In this document: piece after piece, positions 1-6,039 of the stretch | Position numbering within the stretch: position 1 is the stretch's first letter | How the letters are laid out: every line of letters begins with the position of its first letter | From: Bacteroidales bacterium | Lineage (GTDB): Bacteria > Bacteroidota > Bacteroidia > Bacteroidales > Bacteroidaceae | Assembly: GCA_004552155.1 (NCBI GenBank) | Contig: SFPF01000077.1 | Coordinates: 1 to 6,132 of the forward strand | Direction of reading: 5' to 3' | DNA length: 6,132 nt | Program-made: the position numbers and the translations under genes | The notes under the pieces: generated by a model | Seen by the model: the letters and a program-made list of their open reading frames with translations, nothing else | What the model was told of the DNA's origin: nothing | Database searches by the model: none

Positions 1-48
1 CGCTTATCCGAGGACTTCGTCCCCGGTTACTATCGCTACGCTCTGTAG
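1..48 (+). CDS. Possible C-terminal tail of a plus-strand gene (partial)
   Basis: From base 1 the plus strand can be read as 15 sense codons (RLSEDFVPGYYRYAL) ending in TAG at 46-48. Codon choice (GAC, TTC, GTC, CCC, TAC, CGC) is similar to that of the genes in the rest of the window. If real, it is the end of a gene converging on the reductase pseudogene. Fifteen codons are too few to identify a family, and the same bases form hairpins, so a non-coding repeat is an equally good explanation. Confidence 0.2.
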   Translation, partial: RLSEDFVPGYYRYAL

Positions 49-62
49 TGCCTTCCAGGCAC
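8..62. other. Two small hairpins at the left edge
   Basis: Two inverted repeats are visible. At 8-26, CCG-a-GGAC and GTCC-c-CGG flank a three-base loop (TTC), giving seven pairs around one mismatch. At 48-62, GTGCC and GGCAC flank the five-base loop TTCCA. Neither is followed by a T-run on either strand, so they are poor intrinsic terminators. They could be part of an interspersed intergenic repeat or the end of a convergent transcription unit. The function is unknown. Confidence 0.3.
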
Positions 63-127
63 AAACGTTGCATGTATACAAACCTATTTCAGGACAAGAT
101 AAAAAAATGCGTATAGAGAACCGTAAC

Positions 128-1100
128 TTATATGCTTTCCAGCTCGTTCATCTCTTCTTTTGTGAGCGGCGTGCCGGAGGTGCAGCGAAGGTTGTCGGCG
201 AGCTGCGCGATGCTGCTTGCACCCACGATGACGGAGGTGACGCCCTCCTGCGCCAGCACCCAGCGCAGGGCGAGCGTGGCGGGCGTGTCGCCGCGCCGTG
301 CTGCAATGGCGGCAAAGGCAGAAAGGCGGCGTTGCAGGGCGGGCGTGAGGCGGTCTTCGGGTAAAGTGAAGTCGCGACGCATACGCGAGTCGTCGGGAAT
401 GCCATTGGCATAACGGCCGGCAAGCAAACCCTGGGCGAGGGGCGAGAACGACACGAAACCGCTGCCCGAACGGCACACCTCGTCGAGTATGCCCTCCTCT
501 ATCGGGGCGCGGTCGAGCAGGTTGATGCGTCCCTGGTAGCACAGGCAGGGTACGTCGCGCTTGCGCAGATATTCCAACCCGAAGCGCGTGGCTTCGAGCG
601 GCCAGCGCGAAATGCCGACGTAGAGTGCCTTGCCGCTGCGCACGATGTCGACTAAAGCCTGCAAGGTCTCTTCGAGCGGCGTGTTGGGGTCGTAGCGGTG
701 GGTATAGAAAAGGTCTACGTAGTCGAGGTGCATTCTGCGCAGGCTTTGGTCGAGGCTGGCCATGAGATATTTGCGCGAGCCCCAGTTGCCGTAAGGTCCG
801 GGCCACATGTCGTAGCCGGCTTTCGTGGCGATGAAGAGTTCGTCGCGATAGGGGCGCAGGGCGTCTTCCATGACGTGCCCGAAGGTGGTTTCGGCAGAGC
901 CGTAAGGCGCAGATGCCGTGGTCGAACGCATAGAGCAGCAGTTCGCGGCTGTGCTCATAGGGCACGGTGCCGCCGAAGTTTTTCCAAAGCCCGAGGGTGA
1001 CAGACGGCAACAAAACGCCGCTACGACCACAGCGGCGGTAAAAACCGTCGGGCGCGTCGTAGCGGCTGTCTGCTGCACGATAACTCAAATTATCTTGCAT
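128..1100 (-). pseudogene. Aldo/keto reductase, YghZ (GAP reductase) type, broken by an internal deletion
   Basis: Family role: an NADPH-dependent aldo/keto reductase with a TIM-barrel fold in the cytosol. E. coli YghZ, which it resembles, reduces L-glyceraldehyde 3-phosphate and methylglyoxal. The N-terminus starts at the ATG 1098-1100 and runs about 63 residues (RRCGRSGVLLPSVTLGLWKN, ending LLYAFDHGI). The remainder is in another frame from about 910 (APYGSAETTFG) to TAA 128-130. It contains ATKAGYDMWPGP with the catalytic Lys (codon 821-823), FYTHRYD with the catalytic His (698-700), GKALYVGISRW, FSPLAQGLLAGRY and VTSVIVGAS near the cofactor end. Comparison with YghZ, recalled from memory (GITHFDLANNYGPPPGSAE), shows that the segment with the catalytic Asp and Tyr is missing. 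About 29 nt are lost, which also shifts the frame. The C-terminus (LTKEEMNELESI) is some 15-20 residues shorter than YghZ. The gene begins 14 nt after the protease stop. The family assignment is firm. The pseudogene call assumes the sequence has no base-calling or assembly error. Confidence 0.88.
905..917 (-). other. Frameshifting deletion site in the reductase
   Basis: On the minus strand the reading GGC-ATC (Gly-Ile, end of the N-terminal frame) is followed by TGCGCCTTACGGC. Here the family sequence resumes in a different frame as Ala-Pro-Tyr-Gly-Ser-Ala-Glu. Ten family residues (THFDLANNYG in YghZ) have no counterpart, and one extra base remains, so the loss is about 29 nt. The exact edge cannot be placed, because short GC-type microhomology (TGC/GGC-GCG) could sit at the join. 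Confidence 0.75.
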
Positions 1101-1114
1101 AAATATTTATATAA

Positions 1115-3310
1115 TTACATTGCGATTTTCGCCTGCTGCTTGCCTGTACTGCCAGTTTCGGGCTCTATCTGAATAATATAGATGCCTGAGGAGGCGGGCA
1201 GGTTGAGCGTGCGGCGGCTGCCGGTGGCGCAGATGCCGAGCGACTGGCGCAGAATTTCGCGGCCGTCGGCCGTGTAGGCCTTCACGCAAAGCGGTGCGTC
1301 GCAGGGCGTGGCGTTGAAGCGCAGGCTGACGGTACGGCTACGGCGGTCGGCTGTGATTTCAGCGTAACGGGCGGTGGAACCGTCGGCGGTGCGGTCGGTG
1401 AGCACGGGGCTGTTGATGCCCGTGAGGCCGAGAATGTCTACGAGACCGGCATAGGCGTCAATTTTGCCGTAGCCTGCTCCGCCGGGCTTGGCGGCCGCCG
1501 TGAACTCATCGTTTTGAGCCGTGCGGGAGAAGATGCCACGGATGTCCTCGGGCGAGAGTTGCGGATTGGCTTCGAGCCAGAGGGCGATGGTACCCGTGAT
1601 GAACGGCGCGGCCATCGAAGTACCGCCGTTGGCGGCATAATAATAATAGTTGTCGCCCTTTTTGGAGCGTCCGGCACACTCTGAGGCCTCGAAATAGTCA
1701 TAGTAAGAGGAAATGGCCGAAACAATGCACATGCCCGGTGCCACGATTTCGGGTTTCATGCGTCCGTCGAGCGTGGGGCCTTGGCTGCTGAACGAACTTA
1801 CCGAACCGTTCGCCGTGCCGAGGTTCAGTTCCATGGGCACGCCGCCGAGCGTGGTGTATTCATTTTTCGTCTGCCAGCAGCCTACGGAGATGATGCCGCG
1901 TCCCGTGCCGCCCAGTTCGGAGCAGGTGGAATGCGTGTCGCCCTCCGTCCAGCCAGCCTTACCGGCGGCGCTGAACTCGGTGTAGGAGGCGTTCCAAAGA
2001 TCTACCTTTTCGCCACTCTTGCCGATAATGGCCAAGCCCATGCGTCGGTTGGTGCCAAGGCCGGTTACTGTGAAGCCGATGTAGGCGTTGGGGCGGTTGT
2101 TGTATTCACCGCGCTGGCAGGATATGGTGACGGTGGCGTCCATACCGCACTCCGCCATGGTGAACTTGAAGTTCTTGGTCGTGAGTTCCTTAGTGCTTAC
2201 CGTGTCGGTGTGGGCAAGGATTTTTCCTTTCAGTTCGTCCACCACAAGCCCTACCACGCGGAAGTCGGCTCCTACGTCGCCCCACGCATCTACGAGGGCG
2301 GCCTTGGAAGAGTTGAGCGTGATGAAGGTTTTGAGCACCGTGTCGTTCTCGGCAAACTGCTTGGAGGCGTGGAGGGCGGTCTCGCCCTCGTTGCCCACAG
2401 CGCCGACAATGATGTTGCCCGCGCCGGAGAGCGATTCAAACACCTTGTCGGTAATCGACGTGCCGTCGTGCGGACCGTTGTGTATGCCCACGCTCATGTT
2501 GATGACACAGGGCTTGCCCACGGATTTGGCATAGTCCATGATGTAGCGCACGCCGTTGGCCACGTCGGTGGCGGAACTGGCATACGATACGAGCACGATG
2601 TCGCTGCCCGGCGCAACGCCGTAGTACACCGCACCGTTGTCGCCGCCGGCGGCAATGCCTGCCACGTGCATGCCATGGTAGGAAGAGGACATGTCGTAGC
2701 GTGCGCTCAGGATTTCCTCCTGCGTCACGAACTCCGTGCCGTAGCCGAAGGCGGCGGGACCGCGCCCGGAGTTGAACGACTGGTCCCAAACGCGCTTCAC
2801 GCGGTAGGGCGAGCCTCCGATGCCGTAGAAAGCGGCGTGGCCGTACTCAAAGCCGTTGTCCACGATGCCCACCACCACATCTTTGCCAAGATACTGTTGC
2901 GGCAGCACGGGGTCGGTGGTCTTGTGGACCTGCGAAACGCCTGTCTTGCGGCGTGCTTCGTTCATGAGCGGGCGCACGTCGTCGCCCTTTTCTATGCGTG
3001 TGATTTCACTGATTTCTGCCACTTGGCGCACCATGCCGAGGGGAATAGCGGCGGTGAGCACGTCGTCGGTGAGGCGCACGGGGCAAATGCCCAGTGCTTC
3101 GAGGCGGCCGATGGCCTCATCGCTTGAAATGCGCAGGAAGGCTTTCACCGTGTCGTCTGTCGCCGTCTGCGCCTGCGGGTTGGCGGCTGTGATTCTTTGC
3201 CGTGCCTGCTCCTTTTGCATCAGGTACACTTCGGTTGCAGGCGAGAGTTTTTGTGCCAATGCCGTGCCGGCGGTGAGGCCGAGCAGCAGCGATATGATAG
3301 TCTTTTTCAT
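1115..3310 (-). CDS. Secreted subtilisin-family (S8) serine protease with T9SS-like C-terminal domain
   Basis: A 731-residue exported serine endopeptidase. Residues 1-19 are a signal peptide (MKKTIISLLLGLTAGTALA, then Gln). Residues about 20-125 look like an inhibitor_I9-like propeptide (AFLRISSDEAIGRLEALGI). The S8 catalytic domain starts near 140. Its catalytic residues are Asp151 in GIVDNGF, His212 in HGMHVAGIAAG and Ser565 in NGGTSMAAP, with oxyanion Asn307 in GAVGNEGE, so it should be active. About 150 residues (roughly 311-462) are inserted between the oxyanion Asn and the segment GRGIISVGCW. This is reminiscent of the jelly-roll insertion in CspA/B-like S8 proteases. Residues about 645-731 have the shape of a T9SS type-A sorting domain: VKAYTADGREI, then LPASSGIYIIQIE, and a Lys-containing final strand, KIAM. 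The start is the ATG 3308-3310. It lies 31 nt after the 471-aa gene and 14 nt before the reductase, so is probably in the same operon. The substrate is unknown; a self- or neighbour-processing role is speculation. Confidence 0.93.
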   Translation of the reverse strand: MKKTIISLLLGLTAGTALAQKLSPATEVYLMQKEQARQRITAANPQAQTATDDTVKAFLRISSDEAIGRLEALGICPVRLTDDVLTAAIPLGMVRQVAEISEITRIEKGDDVRPLMNEARRKTGVSQVHKTTDPVLPQQYLGKDVVVGIVDNGFEYGHAAFYGIGGSPYRVKRVWDQSFNSGRGPAAFGYGTEFVTQEEILSARYDMSSSYHGMHVAGIAAGGDNGAVYYGVAPGSDIVLVSYASSATDVANGVRYIMDYAKSVGKPCVINMSVGIHNGPHDGTSITDKVFESLSGAGNIIVGAVGNEGETALHASKQFAENDTVLKTFITLNSSKAALVDAWGDVGADFRVVGLVVDELKGKILAHTDTVSTKELTTKNFKFTMAECGMDATVTISCQRGEYNNRPNAYIGFTVTGLGTNRRMGLAIIGKSGEKVDLWNASYTEFSAAGKAGWTEGDTHSTCSELGGTGRGIISVGCWQTKNEYTTLGGVPMELNLGTANGSVSSFSSQGPTLDGRMKPEIVAPGMCIVSAISSYYDYFEASECAGRSKKGDNYYYYAANGGTSMAAPFITGTIALWLEANPQLSPEDIRGIFSRTAQNDEFTAAAKPGGAGYGKIDAYAGLVDILGLTGINSPVLTDRTADGSTARYAEITADRRSRTVSLRFNATPCDAPLCVKAYTADGREILRQSLGICATGSRRTLNLPASSGIYIIQIEPETGSTGKQQAKIAM

Positions 3311-3341
3311 TAATGGAGATGTACTTGTTTACTTCAAATCA

Positions 3342-4757
3342 TTATTTACTTCCTGTATATGCGCTGGTATTGCCTTTCCAATAGAGTTTCAGGTAGTCCA
3401 TTGTGCCGGAAGGCGTGTCGCCGCCCCACGGCGTGCGGTAGCTGTTGCGCAGGAACAATCTAACTTCTACTTCATCGCCTGCGGCGTTGGGTGTGACAGA
3501 GAGCGTGCCGTTGTCGATGCGGTTCATGTATTCGTTGTCGGCAGACGAGAGTTGGAAACCTTGGAACTTCACCGCCCAAGTGTTGGCCTCCGTTTCCGCA
3601 AGACTTATTTCGCCCGTGCCGATAAGGTCGGTGCGCACTTTCAGCATAGGGGTGACATAATAGTCTTCGGGGTCGTCCGTCTCATTTTTCATGAAATAGA
3701 AATATGTCATGCCGTCCGTGCCATCGCGGCGTTGCAGAGCCACAATGGGCACGTCGGTGCGCACGGTCGAACCGTCGGCTTCGATGACTTGCAGGCTGTT
3801 GGTGTCGCCTGCCTGCGGCCACATCTCGTCGAGGCTTTCCACGTCGGTCGCCGCGCCCTTGTAAGATGCCGCCACGTGCAGCCCGCCTTCGAGGGTCACG
3901 TCGATACATATATATATATTGTCTCCCAGTCGCAACGTGCTGATAGTACCCGTGGTGGAGGAAGCGGCTTCGGTGGTGGTGCGCAGAAGGTAGTCGTATA
4001 CTTTCAGTTGATAGGCCGAAGGATTGGCTGCCAAGTCGATCTCGCCCGAGTAGACGCGGCTGGCGGAAAGCGTGAAGACCACGCCAAACCTGCCCGCGCG
4101 CATACCGGCTGCCGTAGCCGCCGAAGCATCGCCCAGGCCGAAACTCACAGAAGTGCCCGTGGCAGCGGCGCAGCGCAGGAGCGACGACATCGTGCCCTCT
4201 ATCTCTTCCGCACCTTCCGCGCTGCGATAACTGCAACTCTGATTGGCTGCATAGTCTACCGAGAAACTGCCGCGATACATGGCGTAGAGGCTGCCGCCGC
4301 CTGCCATCTTGGCTTCAATGGTGAGCGTGAGCGTCTTGCCGAGCTTGTCCTTCGCGACTTTCACAACGGCATTTTGCAGCGCGGCGCGGTGGCCTCCTAT
4401 GATGATGCTGAAAGGCGCGGCGGCTTCGCCACCCTCATACGCGAGCTGCTTGCCGAAATCGGCTGCGGCGATGCGCACGGCAACGGGAGCACTGGGCTGG
4501 AGAGTGCCCTCGCCCGTGGCGTTGAGCATGTAGATGAGGCTGTCGCCGTCGTGCCATTCAAGCACGGCCGTCACGTCGGAGAGCGTGCCGTTGAGGTCGT
4601 ACTGGTTCACCAGTTCGCGCGTGGCAAACGTGACGCGCTGCACCTCGTCCACGTAGAAATCCACCGTCGAGCCGTCGGTCTTATGGACGGTCATGATTTC
4701 CTGCGCCCAAGCGCCGAGCGGCAGGTAGAACAGGAGGAAAAGGATTATATTTTTCAT
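3342..4757 (-). CDS. Secreted modular beta-rich protein of unknown function (471 aa)
   Basis: No function recognised. Residues 1-19 form a signal peptide (MKNIILFLLFYLPLGAWA, then Gln), with no lipobox Cys, so the product is exported as a soluble or surface protein. The mature start, IMTVHKTDGSTVDFYVDEVQ, is a short motif common after the signal peptide of Bacteroidales surface proteins. The rest reads as three divergent copies of a module of about 110-160 residues. Each ends in a paired-strand motif with an aromatic-x-Gly close: TLTIEAKMAGG..YRGSF (about 143-165), IYICIDVTLEGGL..YKGAA (281-303) and VEVRLFLRN..LYWKGN (430-463). The upstream truncated gene carries similar endings. Unlike its two neighbours it has no obvious sorting-type C-terminus. 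The ATG at 4755-4757 shares its A with the upstream TAA (TAATG), which suggests translational coupling. It could be an adhesin or glycan-binding protein, but nothing in the sequence proves that. Confidence 0.85.
   Translation of the reverse strand: MKNIILFLLFYLPLGAWAQEIMTVHKTDGSTVDFYVDEVQRVTFATRELVNQYDLNGTLSDVTAVLEWHDGDSLIYMLNATGEGTLQPSAPVAVRIAAADFGKQLAYEGGEAAAPFSIIIGGHRAALQNAVVKVAKDKLGKTLTLTIEAKMAGGGSLYAMYRGSFSVDYAANQSCSYRSAEGAEEIEGTMSSLLRCAAATGTSVSFGLGDASAATAAGMRAGRFGVVFTLSASRVYSGEIDLAANPSAYQLKVYDYLLRTTTEAASSTTGTISTLRLGDNIYICIDVTLEGGLHVAASYKGAATDVESLDEMWPQAGDTNSLQVIEADGSTVRTDVPIVALQRRDGTDGMTYFYFMKNETDDPEDYYVTPMLKVRTDLIGTGEISLAETEANTWAVKFQGFQLSSADNEYMNRIDNGTLSVTPNAAGDEVEVRLFLRNSYRTPWGGDTPSGTMDYLKLYWKGNTSAYTGSK
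3908..3919. repeat. (AT)6 dinucleotide tract inside a coding region
   Basis: Six AT units lie inside the 471-aa gene and encode part of NIYICID. In a window of about 60% GC this is a conspicuous AT island and could be prone to slippage that would shift the frame. The present length keeps the frame open. The codons fit the expected alternating strand pattern of the module, so amino-acid sequence alone may explain it. Confidence 0.6.
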
Positions 4758-5608
4758 TATTTCTTCAACAACTTAATCGTCTGGCCCTTGCCAACCTTGA
4801 CGAGGTAAACGCCCTTGGGGCTGCCTTGCAGGCTCACGGAACGCAGGCCCGCGCCGGAGGCGATGAGCGTGCCGTCGGCGGCAAATACCTGCACGGCATC
4901 GGTCGCAGCCGCGCCGTTGATGCGGATCGTTTCGTTGTCCATGAAGCTCACGGCCGCGCTGGGCAGCGTCACCTTAGCGATGCCCTCTTCGAGTTCCTCG
5001 ATGGGACCGCTCCAAACGCCCGTGATGCGGAAGCCGGCATCGTCGATAACGTCGATGTTGTAGGTCACCGTGTTGTCGGCGTTGCGGCTGAATGCCACCG
5101 TGCCGTCGTAAGCCGGAGCCAAGCCGTCGGCCACGAGATAAGAGCCTTCCTTGAAGTGGAACCAGCGCGTGCCTGTCAGGTCGCCGCCGTTTTCAAAGTG
5201 GCCGCGGTCGAGGCAATAAGGCTGGAAGGAAGAAGCCTCGCGGTTGGGCATCACGGTGTACACGCCTTCAGGCACAGCCGTGCAATCGGGGGCGGTAAGG
5301 AAGGCGATGCGGAAGATATCGCCGCCGTTGTCCACAATGCTTTGGTCGCGCCCGGAAGGCGAACCGATGTCGGCAAGGAAGAGGCCGCAGCCGTTAGTAT
5401 TGTCCTGATGCCAAATGCGCGATACGGCGACTTGGTCGAGCGTCAGCTCGTAGTCCTCCGTAAGCGTGGAGATGTGCGCGTCGGGCTGGTCGTCCGACTG
5501 GTCCATAACGGGGATATCGCCCTCAAACGTACCCGTCACCACGTAGCCGTCTTTCGTGATCAGGTCCACGGTGATGCTGTACTTGCCGTCGGTTTCGGCA
5601 ATTTCCAC
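4757..5608 (-). CDS. C-terminal part of a secreted modular protein with sorting-type tail (5'-truncated)
   Basis: The frame is open from 5617; an in-frame TAA sits at 5618-5620. It has no ATG, signal peptide or RBS near its start, so the GTG 5606-5608 is only a formal start. The first residues (KYSITVDLITKDGYVVTGTF) already lie in the closing strands of a module, so the original N-terminus is missing. A complete second module follows: IWHQDNTNGCGLFLADIG, FRIAFLTAPD, VPEGVYTVM, RWFHFKEGSYLVADG and a closing YNIDVIDDAGFRITGVWSG (about 182-201). Residues about 215-283 resemble a T9SS-type sorting domain (VQVFAADGTLIASGAGL, then GSPKGVYLVKVGKGQTIKLL). The molecular function is unknown. It is joined upstream, one frame out, to a TonB-receptor N-terminus. 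Its stop overlaps the next start by one base. It is probably a fragment; it could be expressed only by internal initiation or by frameshifting from the upstream frame. Confidence 0.7.
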   Translation of the reverse strand: MEIAETDGKYSITVDLITKDGYVVTGTFEGDIPVMDQSDDQPDAHISTLTEDYELTLDQVAVSRIWHQDNTNGCGLFLADIGSPSGRDQSIVDNGGDIFRIAFLTAPDCTAVPEGVYTVMPNREASSFQPYCLDRGHFENGGDLTGTRWFHFKEGSYLVADGLAPAYDGTVAFSRNADNTVTYNIDVIDDAGFRITGVWSGPIEELEEGIAKVTLPSAAVSFMDNETIRINGAAATDAVQVFAADGTLIASGAGLRSVSLQGSPKGVYLVKVGKGQTIKLLKK

Positions 5609-6039
5609 CTTGAGATGTTAGTCGCTGCACCAGTCTTCTCAGAAGAGAATTTGGAAGCAGGGGTGGCAATCACGATTGCTTCACCGAGCATAAGCTTGTC
5701 TTCCTTGAGGCTGGCATTGAGACTGAAGGATTCGGCAAGCTGAAGTTTGATGTCTGTGTAGGTCACTGTCTGGAAGCCCAGGCAGGAAACCTCTACTGAA
5801 TAAGGACCGCCGGCACGCATACCATTAATAACAAAGCGGCCTTGTTCATTAGACACGGCCGCATACTTTGTTCCTGATTCTGTGTGGGTTGCAACTACTG
5901 CAGCTCCTACAACCGGAGCACCCGACTCATCCGAAACACGACCGTTGAGACCAGATGTGGTGACCTGAGCAAAGGCAGAGACACCAAACATCAATGCTGA
6001 GACCAAAAGGCACAGCAAACACCTAATTGTTTGTTTCAT
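5560..6039 (-). CDS. TonB-dependent receptor (SusC/Oar-like) N-terminal fragment
   Basis: TonB-dependent receptors import large nutrients such as glycans or peptides through the outer membrane; they are usually 700-1100 residues. Only about 143 genuine residues are present here. Residues 1-24 are a signal peptide (CLLCLLVSALMFGVSAFA). Residues about 28-112 form a carboxypeptidase-regulatory-like domain (LNGRVSDESGAPVVGAAVVA, then NEQGRFVINGMRAGGPYSVE and LGFQTVTYTDI). AIVIATPASKFSSEKTGAATNIS leads towards the plug domain. At residue 144 (about 5612) the family sequence ends and the frame reads 16 unrelated residues to TGA 5560-5562. The plug and the whole beta-barrel are absent, so it cannot work as a transporter. 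Hand-counted GC3 is about 47% for its 143 codons, against about 78% for the first 36 codons of the next gene. The start is the ATG 6037-6039, with a promoter box about 36 nt upstream. Confidence 0.85.
   Translation of the reverse strand: MKQTIRCLLCLLVSALMFGVSAFAQVTTSGLNGRVSDESGAPVVGAAVVATHTESGTKYAAVSNEQGRFVINGMRAGGPYSVEVSCLGFQTVTYTDIKLQLAESFSLNASLKEDKLMLGEAIVIATPASKFSSEKTGAATNISRWKLPKPTASTASPWT
5605..5620. other. Junction between receptor fragment and modular-protein fragment
   Basis: On the minus strand, receptor codons AAC-ATC-TCA (Asn-Ile-Ser, 5613-5621) are followed directly by AAGGTGGAAATT, which belongs to the modular protein in the -1 frame. No terminal inverted repeat, target duplication or insertion sequence is visible at the join. 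It could be a genomic deletion or recombination, or a chimeric contig. Confidence 0.7.
5634..5646. repeat. 13-bp palindrome near the junction
   Basis: TCTTCT-C-AGAAGA is a perfect six-base inverted repeat around one central base, inside the receptor codons for Phe-Ser-Ser-Glu-Lys, about 15-20 bases from the fusion point. Its closeness to the break may be chance. Confidence 0.35.

Noticed and set aside
95..127. T-rich run (minus strand) after the reductase stop as an intrinsic terminator
   Set aside because: Seven T residues occur at about 102-108, but no convincing GC stem precedes them on the minus strand.
84..905. Continuation of the reductase N-terminal frame down to 84
   Set aside because: After about 911 this frame becomes Arg/His/Pro-rich nonsense, while the other minus frame carries the conserved reductase sequence. 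Only 912-1100 of this frame is genuine.
1781..3127. Plus-strand open frame of about 448 codons opposite the S8 protease
   Set aside because: Complementary shadow of the protease codons; composition is rich in Val, Ala, His and Gly with no recognisable motif, while the minus strand holds the complete catalytic triad.
2856..4808. Very long plus-strand open frame (about 650 codons) covering the protease start and the 471-aa gene
   Set aside because: It is antisense to two genes with signal peptides and family motifs, crosses their boundary, and its translation is a low-complexity Ala/Arg/His/Val-rich shadow of GC-rich codons with no domain.
5560..5617. Programmed -1 frameshift joining the receptor and modular frames into one secreted protein
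   Set aside because: The two halves belong to unrelated families, no canonical slippery heptamer was found in the overlap, and composition differs across the join.
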